Origin: Chara braunii
Lineage: Eukaryota > Streptophyta > Charophyceae > Charales > Characeae
Assembly (NCBI GenBank): GCA_003427395.1
Contig: BFEA01000192.1
Coordinates: 526,903 to 590,902, forward strand
Length of the DNA: 64,000 bases
Reading direction: 5' to 3'
Under the pieces are notes generated by a model that was not told where the DNA came from, did no database searches, and worked only from the letters and a program-made list of their open reading frames with translations. Within the stretch, counting starts at the first letter, position 1, and every line of letters begins with the position of its first letter. A program made the position numbers and the translations under genes. Below, piece by piece: positions 54,714 to 64,000 of this stretch.

Positions 54714-55638
54714 TCTCCAGGCCCTAGGGGAAGGAGCTGGTCTCCAGGGCCATAAGAGACGATTGCCACCACAGGTACGAACCTGTGTACCACCCACTCT
54801 CCGCAGGGTGCAGAAGAGGGTGTGGTTCTCAACCACACTTGGCGGTTGTCCAGCCTCAAAAGATTAACCCTCAAGGCGAGTGTCAGCCGACACTTGAGTG
54901 TCGAATGCGACCCTTGAGATTAACGAGGACCGCATGAGTATGGGTACTACATAGTACGCTATCATTGCGACTGCTTGCGGATGATTGCATTGCTAGTCGA
55001 TATGAGTAGGCCTTGTATCCGCGCGGTTTTATACTAAGTCTGGCGCGCGACGCCCATCTGATTTCCACATCAGAAACTTATGGGATGACTACTAAAGGGA
55101 CTAGGAGTGTTGTCGTGTTGTTTGTTCATTGTCGTTTGTATATATGTGCGTACGTATGTGTGTTTTATTTTTTGTGTCTGGTACAGTGGTGTGTGTGTGG
55201 TGAGTGGGATTCGTCCTAGTCGACCGACGTCGAGTCGCGCTTGGGACTTCAGCCCCCCAAGATGTCGATTCACGTGCGGGTCTGATAGGCGTAATACCGC
55301 GCGTACCCCCTATGTTATAGCGAATGAGAAACGCCCTCGACTGGTCCACCTATGCGATTGCAACCGAGTAGCTTTCGTACTGTGGACTGGTAGCTCGGCG
55401 GGGATACGCCCACCGAAGGGAGGTGACAACTTCTGTAAGGTGGAGGTAAGTCGTGCCTCAAGTAGGCCCTATCCTGTCGTAGGGGCTCGCGAGAGGTATG
55501 GCTGGCGCACTCGGTCGGAGCGGCTTGCTGAAGCTCCATGTATATTCGCGACGAGGAATTAGACCAACTCCTGTGTGACGAGATCGGGAGGATCCCGCGC
55601 TGCCCTGTGCGGTGCTGGACCGATGCGCCCGAAAGGTG
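54714..55638 (+). mobile_element. Dispersed module A, copy 2
   Basis: Full-length relative of 7796-8712 (for example GAGACGATTGCCACCAC, AACCTGTGTACCACCCACTC, GGGACTTCAGCCCCCCAAGA, ACGCCCACCGAAGGGAGGTG). Ends at GACCGATGCGCCCGA. No coding capacity. It truncates the minus-strand pol relic that follows. Confidence 0.75.
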
Positions 55639-55789
55639 GCGCCGTTGCCGGGGATAATGGAAACCTACCGTTGTCCCTGGTGGAACGACATCCGGGTATG
55701 AGACTGAAAAAGGAAATAGGCATAGGAAGAAAATGAGAATGTAGGGCGGTTTGTATATGATTGAGTACAAATAAGAAAAGTTTAGTGAC

Positions 55790-56257
55790 TCCTACGTTGT
55801 TTGGTCGCCTTTCTAACCTAGAAAGACTATGCAGAAGCGTATTCATGAGCAGATACATCCCTCCCATCAACTGCTCATGCTCCTCTACTTGAGTAGGGTC
55901 CTCCTCTATTGTCCATACTTCTTCCGCCAAACTATGCGTACCTGCCAACGCCAATTTCATCATCCAGTGAGCATCCTTGCCTCCCCATGGGTCCTCCTCC
56001 TGAAACGGTTTCAGGACTAGATCCGCCTCTTGCTAATATCCTCTAGGCGCTATCCATATGGGGTGGCTGACACAGTTGGGCACTCGCAAGAACCACTTGT
56101 TTATATGGAGTCGAACGTCCTCTTCCTGGTAAAAAAACTAATCAACTGATGGAGTATCTTCAGTCGACTCCTGATCCAATTTATCCCAGTTAATGCGACT
56201 CAAGTCATCGGCCCTGTTCTTGTCCCCTAGAGTTCTCTCCAATTCAAAGTTAAACAT
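55790..56257 (-). pseudogene. Post-RNaseH region of pol
   Basis: In-frame continuation after the stop at 56258: MFNFELERTLGDKNRADDLS (end of RNase H and connection, about 56250-56190), then, after frame disturbance, LVLKPFQEEDPWGGKDAHWM and LAGTHSLAEEVWTIEEDPTQ with VEEHEQLMGGMYLLMNTLLH. The second part is an uncharacterised linker before integrase. Sequence similarity to pol ends near 55790. Confidence 0.6.
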
Positions 56258-57148
56258 TCAGATGTACGTCAACCATCGTGCGACGGTTGGGTCAGATAGA
56301 GTATATTTCTTCAGGGAACAGGCAAGGGTCGTGGGATCCACCCTCAATATGAACCTCCTGCCGAAAACATAATTCCAGAAGATCCTTAAGCAATAGAGTA
56401 CCGCAAGCGTCTCCTTTTTAAACTGAGAGTAGTTCCTTTCAGTCTCATTAAGAGTCCGACTTTCAAATCTTAACGGCCTCTCCTTTCCTTCAGCATCCGC
56501 CTGAATTATGACTCCTCCCAAGGCAGTCGGCCCAGCGTCCGTCTCGATGACGAAAGGTTTTTCCTCATTCACTTCATAGTTAGGCGCCCCCAATACTAAC
56601 CCTCCTTCCTTGAATTCCCCCTTCATCCGGGTCACCGCCTCTTCCTGATCTTCACCCCAAACCCATTCCTGATCCTGACGCACCAGTTTCCTTAAATGCT
56701 CGGTCTTGGGGGCAAAGTTCTTGACAAAGCTCCTCCAAAATCCACAGGTGCCAAGAAAGTTTCTCACATCTGTTATGGAGTGAAAAGGTACTGGCCACTC
56801 TAAGATTTTGTTTGTCTTCTTTACATCCGGCCTCCGACCGTTCTCATTACAGACAAAACCCTGAATGGTAGTTTCTTTCATGCAGTTCTTGGTTTTTGGA
56901 TCACTCGCAGTAAGGTTGTATTCCTCCAGGAGGCTCAGAACCTGATCGAGGTCTCGGATATGCTTCCAGACAAAACACCTTACTCCGGGCATCACTTCGT
57001 CCTCCTCTTTCTTTTTTGGGCCTTTGACAACGAAGTCATCAATGTAAGGCTGAGTGATGTGTGGGCTGACCGTCTGCATGGCTCTGATCATATGTCGTTG
57101 CATCATTGCCACCACATTCATATGAATCAGCCCTCTCGGCGTGTGCAT
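56258..57148 (-). pseudogene. RT palm/YIDD plus RNase H
   Basis: Starts MHTPRGLIHMNVVAMMQRHM, then QPYIDDFVVKGP (YIDD box, catalytic aspartates), RNFLGTCGFWRSFVKNFAPK (RT thumb region), and an RNase H domain: FVIETDAGPTALGGVIIQAD (first Asp), RNYSQFKKETLAVLYCLRIF (Glu), RRFILRVDPTTLACSLKKYT (Asp). A stop follows LTYI. Between GLIHMNV and VAMMQ the family normally has additional residues, suggesting a small deletion. The longest clean coding stretch of the element (296 codons). Confidence 0.85.
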
Positions 57149-57838
57149 CGCTGTTACCAGCCTATCCGGCGGGTATACAGGAAAAATTTGTCATACCCAG
57201 AATAGAGGTCTATACTACAGGTCGTGTACCCATCACAGCGTCTCGTTTGGCTTAATAAAGTTAAACCAAGGGGACGCATACGGTCCGCTAGAATAGCCTG
57301 CAACATGCGTACGCATCTTGCCATCTAGGTAGTCCACCACCATCCTCTCCTCGTCAGGATTCGGATATTGCGCGCCCCTTAGATTCCAAGGTTCGTGTGG
57401 AACGGTGTGGATCCGAATCATTGGAATTTTGTCCACATCCAGTCTCCCATGCTGATCATCATTGAAGGCGTACGCGCGATGCCTTTTCCTCATCAGTCCC
57501 ACCATCAAGGCCTTTTCTTGGGGTGAAATAAAACTCAGCTCTCCAACTATCAGTTTCCCTTCATTCTCAGTGCTGATACGACATGGATTTTTCAGTGCCT
57601 GCTCTCGCATACGTCGTATCAACCCTCGTTCCCACTCGTAGTATGCCTCCTCGTTTTCTGTAACGAACACAGAAACAGGGCGACACATCTTATCTACCGT
57701 CTTGTACCGCCTTTGGGCGCCCTGCTTAAGTCGTACCCTAAAAAATGTCGGCTTGTTGTTTGTGCCTGCGCCATCACAGGGCCTCCTCTTCCCCCGGGAA
57801 GCCGATAGATTAGCTCCACTTCCGCCACCTACGGGCAT
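57149..57838 (-). pseudogene. Reverse transcriptase N-terminal part, with deletion
   Basis: Overlaps the protease frame by about 10 bases. The ORF (57838-57233) covers an N-terminal linker and the RT fingers region: IHTVPHEPWNLRGAQYPNPD, VVDYLDGKMRTHVAGYSSGP, YASPWFNFIKPNETL. Next, in another frame, SIDLYSGYDKF (about 57184-57216) supplies the first catalytic aspartate block of RT. The spacing from KPNETL to that block is far shorter than in Ty3/gypsy RTs, so an internal deletion of several dozen residues is inferred. Confidence 0.75.
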
Positions 57839-58400
57839 TCCAAGACTTGCTCTCTCAGCGCTTTGATCGCCTCGGAATCCGCCATCTCATGTGCCGCCAC
57901 TATTTTCATAGCCTTGTTTACATCTGTGAGGCTCTGCGACAACACCTCTGCTCTTCCTTCCTCCTCGGACCCTTCCCAAAGCCTCCACCGCTCATTCTCC
58001 GATTCTACGAAGGTGAGTGAGTCGGGATTAAGCCTATTCCTCTCGCTCCCGGGGCCCGTGTTTCTGCAGGTGATAACTTCATAGTTCCCACAAGCCGAAT
58101 CGCTCATGAGCAGTATCATCGTTCCATCGTGCTTATTGAAGATCAAAGTCTCCGTCTGGCACATGAACGATCTTCCCAGGAGGATAGGGTGGTCAATGTC
58201 TGGCATGACGAAGAAGCAAGTCCTCGCCCGCACCTTACCAATTTCTATAATCACGTTGGATGTCGTGCCACAAAAAACTGCCTTGCAATTAGCTCCATGT
58301 AGTATGCCATGGTCCGCACGGTCAATCTCTAATCCGAGCATGAGGGCATCTCTCTCCCTGATGATGTTCATCTCGGCGCCTGTATCCATCATTGCAACAC
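57829..58400 (-). pseudogene. Retropepsin-type aspartic protease segment
   Basis: The catalytic motif DTGAEMNII (D-T-G-A, about 58370-58386) and ILLGRSF (about 58172-58192) are as in retroviral-type proteases that cut the gag-pol polyprotein. The open frame (58392-57829) continues with an acidic linker (EEEGRAEVLSQSLTDVNKAM). This piece is out of frame with both the upstream gag and the downstream RT, with single shifts near 58400 and 57835. That could be decay or, less likely, a recoding arrangement. Confidence 0.75.
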
Positions 58401-59095
58401 ACTTCCTCCTTCACCACTAAATCCACCAACCCGCATGCCGCACACTTCCAGTCCATCCTAGTTCCAACTTCTATCCATCCTACCTCCCTCGGTAGGATCG
58501 CACTTAGATGGACGTTGGGCACCAATCTCCGAGATAGTCGTCCTTTCAAACCATCTCGGAGTCTCGGGGCGAATGCTAAAATATCCTTCAAGTTCATAAG
58601 GTCATTATGACCTTCTAGAAGCCGGTCCACCATTCTCTCCACATCGAAGCCTTCTTCCAGCCGAACCGCATACTTCTTCCTTTTTGGTACGCTGTCGTGT
58701 TGGCTTGGCTCGGCTTCTTCCTGAACCCCTCTCTTCCTGACCCTTAACTCCGCTCGCCGATCTTCCTCCTGACGAAGCCTCTCGTCCTCAGTATCATCAT
58801 CCTCTTCCTCTTCCTCTTCCGGGACCTCTACCACTTCTTTCTTACGCTCGGGTTCGGGTCCCTTCCGAGGAGGTGCCTAACTCGGCGCTTGACCAGTACG
58901 TGCCTTACTTTGGCTCTTAGTTTGCGCCGCCTGGGGTGCCCGCCCATGCGCTGACCTAGGGCCCAACCCTACCGTCGCGACCCCAGGATAGCCTTGCTGT
59001 CCTGACGCTGATCCGGACCCCGACTCATATAGGAAGACTCTTGGAAGGTCGGTCTTCCATTCCTGAACCTTATCACACAATTCCTTCAGCTTTTG
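58322..59095 (-). pseudogene. Gag-PR connecting region
   Basis: In frame after the stop at 59096: QKLKELCDKVQEWKTDLPRV, a TAG at 58877-58879, an acidic tract (EEEEEEDDDTEDERLRQEED), then LSAILPREVGWIEVGTRMDW with KCAACGLVDLVVKEE, including a C-x2-C pair, leading to the protease. The frame departs near 58400, where the protease continues in another frame. Confidence 0.6.
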
Positions 59096-60337
59096 CTAGT
59101 ACCTCCCCACCTTCCGCGGCAGGTCCTCCATTTTCTCCAGAATCGTCAAGCCCGACTCTTCCACCTCCCTTGAGTCCTCGTCGTCTGACTCAACGATTGT
59201 TGGCTCTTCCTTTATAGTCACAACCTTCAATCGTTGGGTTACCTCCTCATTCTCCCCTATAACCTCTTCGACCCTCACGGGCGGGTCCTCCCTTTCCTGC
59301 CATAATCTGAACATTGCCGGAGGCGCCGGCCCTGCCGCCACTCGCCTAAGGGCATCCTGTCTAACTCCACCTTGAATCTTCGGGTCAATATACTGCCCAA
59401 ATTTATCATATATATCCCCATCCATGTTTGTGGATATCAGACCAGAGAGCTCATCGTCCCGCCGTTCCTGGCGAAATCGTATAGTATGGCCCACATTGCC
59501 ACAATGTCGGCAAATGGCATTCCGCCAATCGAAGTGGGGCCTCCCATACCCTTGGCTTCCTTCCTGACCACCTTGGCCGCCTTGATTTTGCCCTCCTTGG
59601 CCATTCCATCCGCCACCACGTCCCCCGCCGTTCCTTCCTCGGTCGCCACCACGTCCCCCGCCGTTCCTTCCTCGGTCGCCACCCCCTCGACCTCCTTGTC
59701 TTCGACCACCATTGCCTTGCCCTCCTTGCCCTTGACCTCCTCCTCCCGCCACGCTAGCCTGCGAAGCTTGCTGCGAGGTGGGAGGCTGGGCCGTGAACTG
59801 GACTTGGGTCGCCGGGAAACTTGGTGGCCCTGCACTTGCCGGTAGGCCCCAATATGGCACCATCTGTCCTGGGGGAGCTTGGCCTCCTCCACACGAGCTG
59901 CAGTGATTATATCTAGGTCAGGGTGCCAGTTGACAATAAGGCACCCAAGGTCCATATGCTGGTGGCGGCCCCATTTGCGAGGGCCCTACCGACACATGTG
60001 CAGTTATGGTGGCGGCTGGCGTCTCAGCGATTGTCTGCGGGATCTGTCCCTTCCCAGAGCCTTGACCTCCTAGCAGCAAGTTGCGCTGCTTACGTTGGGC
60101 TTTTGTGAGAACTTGGGATCCCGCCTCCTCCTCACCGTAGTCCTCCTGACTGGTTTCTTCTTCCCCTACCTCCTTTCCCCGACTTTTGACTACGGTCACC
60201 ACCTTTTTATGCACCTCGGTATCCTTGCCATAGCCCAACTCCGCAAGCACGTCAGTAACAATCGTTTTTACCCCTGGGGTTCCAGACGCAGTGGTGTCCC
60301 TTTCCTTTCTCTTCCTCCTCTGCAAGCGCATCTGATG
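59096..60337 (-). pseudogene. Gag C-terminal region with RGG repeats and defective zinc knuckle
   Basis: Continues in the same frame across a TGA at 59918-59920. A glycine/arginine-rich tract includes a duplicated 33-bp DNA unit (GGGDRGRNGGGRGGDRGRN, about 59610-59690). It is followed by CRHCGNVGHTIRFR at about 59478-59520, a CCHC knuckle whose last ligand is Arg (CGC) where Cys (TGC) is expected. A conserved-looking acidic C-terminus (EEVTQRLKVVTIKEEPTIVE, LTILEKMEDLPRKVGRY) ends at a TAG at 59096-59098. Nucleic-acid binding is expected of the family; zinc binding here is probably impaired. Confidence 0.7.
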
Positions 60338-60340
60338 CTA

Positions 60341-60919
60341 CTCTACCTGGTCCAGACTCCCATCTTCTACTCCCTTATCAATAGTGGCCCAGGTAAGCTT
60401 TGCACTCCCCCCTCCATGGCTCGTCAATTTGGAGGCCTCTGATGCGGTAAGCAACCCTGAAAAGATGGCACATTGCGCCTCTTCTGAGATTCCATGAACT
60501 TTTCTCGCTCTTTTCTTAAATTATTGCACAAACGTCCCTATTGTAGTGAAATCGTCCTTGTTCATGGCCTCAAGGTCTGCAGTGGTCAGCAACCCATCGC
60601 CCAACCGATACTTGCGCTGCATGCCATCTTTAAACCTTGCCCAGCTGCCATTGGATGCATTTATGACTTTTTTTACCTCTTGATGATGGCCATGGAGCAC
60701 GTACTTCAAGATGCGCTGGAACTTTATTGCATCCGATAGCCCCACTAACGCTTGCTCCACCAGATCCAGCCAATCTGAGACCCTCTCTCCACTGAAATGG
60801 AAGGTGTCGACCTTTGGGACATTGCTCAACGTTTTCTCATGCCTCTCGATAGCTGCAATAAGGTCCTTAAGTATCAAGACCTTTCCCGTGCCATCCACTA
60901 AGCCACTGTACTCCGGCAT
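60341..60919 (-). pseudogene. Gag N-terminal region (capsid-like)
   Basis: Starts MPEYSGLVDGTGKVLILKDL. Residues 38-132 (VDTFHFSGERVSDWLDLVEQ onwards, then YRLGDGLLTTADLEAMNKDD) are homologous to the gag relic at 1467-1841, defining a shared gag family. A TAA at 60521-60523 interrupts it; the frame continues FKKRARKVHGISEEAQCAIF, again like the other copy, to a TAG at 60338-60340. A one-codon stop in otherwise good sequence suggests recent decay. Confidence 0.75.
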
Positions 60920-61059
60920 CTTGACAGACGTCTCTTTTCAACTTCCTGTAGGAGAAAAACAAAGCACTCGCATATTCAGCGCTCTACCTCAGTGAGATCT
61001 TTACCGTATGTCCTACCTAGTTTCCCCACAATGTTTATCTGAATTAGGTGTGAAAGCCA
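60920..61059. other. Leader upstream of gag (minus-strand element)
   Basis: Short non-coding stretch 5' of the gag start codon. No primer-binding site could be recognised. Confidence 0.35.
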
Positions 61060-61262
61060 GAACGATGAGTTCGAGGAAGGGGAGATTAAAGAGGTTTTTT
61101 GAGCGGAGGAGTATGATGGGATCTACCTTGAGTTGGGTCTATTCCTATCCTGTGAAATGAGGGATAGAGATGCAAGCGCTAAAGCTCAGAAGATGAGGCA
61201 TCTCTATGTGGTGAGGGATGACCACTTGTTCGGGTATATGTTTGATTTTAGTATATTAAACA
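61060..61262 (+). pseudogene. Pol fragment, probable pre-integrase region
   Basis: The plus-strand frame reads DEFEEGEIKEVF, TGA, AEEYDGIYLELGLFLSCEMR with DRDASAKAQKMRHLYVVRDD and HLFGYMF, stopping near 61270. The pattern (short helix, then a RHLYVVRDDHLF block) resembles the segment just before the integrase zinc-binding domain in Ty3/gypsy pol. Opposite in strand to the adjacent gag-pol relic, so it comes from a different insertion. Recognition is by pattern only. Confidence 0.35.
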
Positions 61263-61342
61263 ATTACTGAATAAAAATAGTTATTTAATCAAGTGTTTAT
61301 TTTTTGTCTAAATTGTACAAATTTGAAATGAATGTAATTGTT

Positions 61343-61452
61343 AGTTTTTTTTTTTTTTTTTTAACATGTCGTATGAAAGAGAGAGAGGGAGAGAGAGAGA
61401 CAGCGGGGAAAGAGAAAGATCGCGGGGAAGAGAGAGAGAGAGAGAGAGAGAT
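61343..61452. repeat. T-run and GA-rich simple repeat
   Basis: A T-homopolymer of about 17 bp (61346-61362) and a GA-rich tract (61376-61452). Confidence 0.85.
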
Positions 61453-61499
61453 CACAGGTTTTTGCTTACGCCCTTCAGTTTGTGCTTTGACCTTTTAGT

Positions 61500-62850
61500 T
61501 ACAACCTTTGCATAGGGCCTTCACTTAAGGGCTTTGGGTGACATGTTTGGGTAGTGTGTTAGGGCTTTCATATCCAAATTCCTTGTGTCTTATTTGTGCA
61601 ATTATAGCCTTCTCTTAGGGTTTTTAGTTAACATTGGTTAGAATCAATAAGACCTTCACTTGGGGCCTTTGTCTTTTAGTTATAGATTGACATAGGTCTT
61701 TAAGGGGTTTTGGGCACAAATGTTTGCTTAGTATCTTAGCGCTTTCATTGCTTAATTGCTTTGTGTATTGCATGTTTCAATTATAGCCTTCAGTTAGGGC
61801 TTCAATGCGCAATTATAGCCTTCACTTAGGGCTTGAATATGCAATTATAGTCTCACTTAGGGCTTGAATTTGCAATTATAGCCTTCACTTAGGGCTTTAA
61901 GTCAACATCGATGAGAATCAATAGCCTTCACTTAGGGCTTTTAGTGAGCATCGGTTAGAATCATTAGGGTCTTCGCTTAGGGCCTTTGTTGAAAATGAGC
62001 TTTTGTGAAGAAAGGAGCGGCTTTGGGTGGGATGTTTGGTTAGTGTGTTATAGTTTTCATATTCCAATTCCTTGTGTCTTGTGTGTGCAATTATAGCCTT
62101 CACTAAGCGCTTTTAGTCAACATTAGTTAGAATCAATAAGGTCTTCATTCACTTATAGTCTTTGTCTTTTAGTTATAGTCTTGGCATAAGTCTTTAAGGG
62201 GCTTTGGGCACGGATGTTTGCTTAGTATCTTAGCGCTTTAATTGCTTAATTGCTTGTGTATTCCATATTTCGATTATAGCCTTCACTTAGGGGATTTCAA
62301 TGTGCAATTATAACCTTCACTTACCAGCAAATCCTAAAATTCTTTTAGAACTCATCCTAAAGAATTTATGAATCCTTAAGGAGTATCTAACGAGACTCTA
62401 ATATATGTAAAATAGTCAACATCGATGAGAATTAATAACCTTCACTTAGGGTTTTTAGTGAACATCGGTTAGGATCATTAGGGCCTTCGCTTAGGGTCGT
62501 TGTCTTTTTGTTTTAAATAGCCTTCACTTAGGAGCTTTACTCAACTTGTTCATTTAGTATCTTAGCGATTTCATTGATTAATTTCTTGTGTATTGCATGT
62601 TTCACTTATAGCCTTCACTTAGGGCTTCAATGTGAAGGTCCAATTATAGCCTTAGCTCAAGGCTTGAAGTCAACATCAATTACAATCACGCAAGACCTGT
62701 ACTTAGGGCATCAATTTTTTTGTTATAGCTTTTATTTAGGTCTTTCACTTAGGGATTTCATCGCCTAATTGCTTGTGCTTTGATCTTTCATCGCCTAATT
62801 GCTTTCATTTAGGTCTTTCACTTAGGGTTTTCATCGCCTAATTGCGCTGA
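61500..62850. repeat. Array of more than 20 AGCCTTCACTTAGGGCT units
   Basis: The 17-nt motif and close variants recur at irregular 30-60 bp spacing (for example 61816, 61878, 61923, 62095, 62275, 62515, 62608), usually preceded by AATTATAG and followed by TTAGTCAACAT or TTCAATGTGC. AGCCT pairs with AGGGCT around a TCACTT loop; variants such as GGTCTTCGCTTAGGGCC (about 61966) keep partial pairing. Larger blocks (TTTGTCTTTTAGTTATAG, GCGCTTTCATTGCTTAATTG) also repeat, giving higher-order structure. No coding capacity. Confidence 0.85.
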
Positions 62851-62982
62851 AAATACGTTTTTATAATAGGGCATAGCTCAATGTGTTACTTCCATCAGCT
62901 GTTTAATAGGTTTTCATTCAATTGCGTAATCCAAAATAAACAAATTATTTTACCTGTGCTTGCTTTATGTGTTGATTGTTTG
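62851..62982. other. Short spacer
   Basis: Nothing recognised between the array and the terminal direct repeat. Confidence 0.4.
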
Positions 62983-63300
62983 AAGTCTGTTGGATAGCTG
63001 TTTCTTCTTTTGCCTGTAAGCATGCGAACAAAAAGGCAATTTGCCAGATTTCATATGTCATATGTGGAAGATAATGAGAATGTTGTGAGTATATCTATGT
63101 AAGTTGTACAAAGCATAAATGAATGGTCTTCTTTCTTTCTTTTTTGCCTAGAGGGGCATATTTGTTGGTGAGCATAGTCATATTATGACACCTTTATTCA
63201 TATACAGATAATGTTTATGTGTGTTTGTGTGTCATTTCGATGTCTGACCCGTTTTCCTGTATAATACAAAATGAACAGAGCGCTCGTTGGGTGGTTGTCC

Positions 63301-63344
<44 letters not shown>

Positions 63345-63606
63345 ATACATATTGAAATCAAAGGAAATGTTGGTATTCGGTTCATCAAATCATAACATAA
63401 TAATTCAAATCAGAGGGCGACACGTGGCAGCAGCGACATCGTGAGCATTTGGCGGTGGTTTCAGAAGCAGGTTGTGTAAGTTGTGTTGCTTCACTTTGTT
63501 GTCGGGTCACTCCTCTTCACCGCGTCATGGTGTGATCGATCATGCCCGCTCGATTGACAAGCGCATAAGAATAGCAGTAGAGATCAGGGGAGGTGTTGGT
63601 GCTATG

Positions 63607-63642
<36 letters not shown>

Positions 63643-64000
63643 GGCACCCTCAAGAGAAGTCTGCTGGATAGCTGTTTCTTCTTTTGCCTGTAAGCATGCG
63701 AACAAAAAGGCAATTTCTCACATTTCATATGTCATATGTGGTAGACAATGACAATGTTGTGTGTATATCTATGTAAGTTGTACAAAGCATAAATGAATGG
63801 TTCTTGTTTTTTTTTTTTTTGCCTAGAGGGGCATATTTGTTGGTGAGCATAGTCATATTATGACACCTTTACTCATATACGGATAATGTTTATGTATGTT
63901 TTTTTGTTATTCTGATATCTGACCCCTTTTCCTGTATAATACAAAATGAACAGAGCACTCATTGGGTGGTTGTCCCTGTGTGTGTGTGTGTGTGTGTGTG
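62983..64000 (+). repeat. Direct repeat of about 674 bp period, second copy cut by the window end
   Basis: 62983-63332 is nearly identical to 63658-64000 (AGTCTGYTGGATAGCTGTTT, TTGCCTGTAAGCATGCGAAC, TGCCTAGAGGGGCATATTTG, AATGAACAGAGCRCTCRTTG), both ending in a GT microsatellite. The 63340-63657 part has only one copy in view and holds a (GA)n tract (63609-63637). It may be a tandem satellite, or an element with long terminal repeats whose second repeat runs past the window. Confidence 0.85.

Larger units (their letters stand above)
55790..60919 (-). mobile_element. Ty3/gypsy retroelement, gag-PR-RT-RNaseH, decayed
   Basis: On the minus strand one reading frame (shared by the frames starting at 60919, 60331, 59863, 59080, 58834, 57838, 57148 and 55963) carries gag through the post-RNaseH region; only the protease piece is shifted. 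This suggests an ancestral single gag-pol polyprotein. Lesions: several stops, two opposite shifts around the protease, and a deletion in RT. No integrase is present; the 3' end is lost at the module A junction (about 55640-55790). No LTR pair was found. Confidence 0.8.

Overview
The window reads as a repeat-dominated nuclear chromosome segment of a eukaryote, most likely a green plant or streptophyte alga. I would guess a charophyte such as Chara, at low confidence. The basis is three Ty3/gypsy-type gag/pol relics, an AT-rich Helitron, long ATT and GA microsatellites, four assembly gaps, and no intact cellular gene, rRNA or convincing tRNA gene that I can recognise. Nearly every recognisable protein is a decayed mobile-element protein, with stop codons and frameshifts.

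Layout. 1-4500: a Ty3/gypsy gag relic followed by hairpin-forming repeat units. 4500-10345: GC-rich repeat sequence with long perfect hairpins (5976-6766) and a dispersed module here called A (7796-8712). 10346-13732 and 41557-47077: two halves of one AT-rich Helitron (accessory ORFs, DUF6570-like N-terminus, Rep/HUH, PIF1-type helicase, and an unusual C-terminal Ulp1-like protease). They are separated by a 27.8-kb block (13733-41556) whose edges carry GTTGTCG/CGACAAC and inverted copies of module A; removing it joins the Helitron reading frame exactly. Inside that block are a 2.5-kb foldback palindrome (16640-19185), a hairpin-array element (24340-26130), a second gag relic on the minus strand (26870-28190), half a foldback arm (28197-28935), tRNA-like SINE pieces, an 8-kb degenerate array of duplicated segments each holding an ATT microsatellite (30000-38400), and another hairpin-array element (38640-39870). 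47050-64000 holds an assembly-type duplication, a MITE (48049-48242), a third hairpin-array element (51280-52970), module A again (54714-55638), a minus-strand Ty3/gypsy gag-PR-RT-RNaseH element (55790-60919), a 1.35-kb array of CTTCACTTAGGG units (61500-62850) and a repeat of about 674 bp period at the end.

The most unusual signal is a set of short-repeat arrays, several embedded in homologous flanks, in which a conserved 19-20 nt core is enclosed by a 6-8 bp stem whose sequence changes from unit to unit while pairing is kept. Two arrays share flanks and even individual stems but have different cores. This looks like modular, structure-preserving evolution of hairpin repeats, possibly in the U3/promoter part of LTR elements. 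I know of no named feature type for it.

No genes here appear to work together as a cellular pathway; the relationships are those of nested and rearranged transposable elements.
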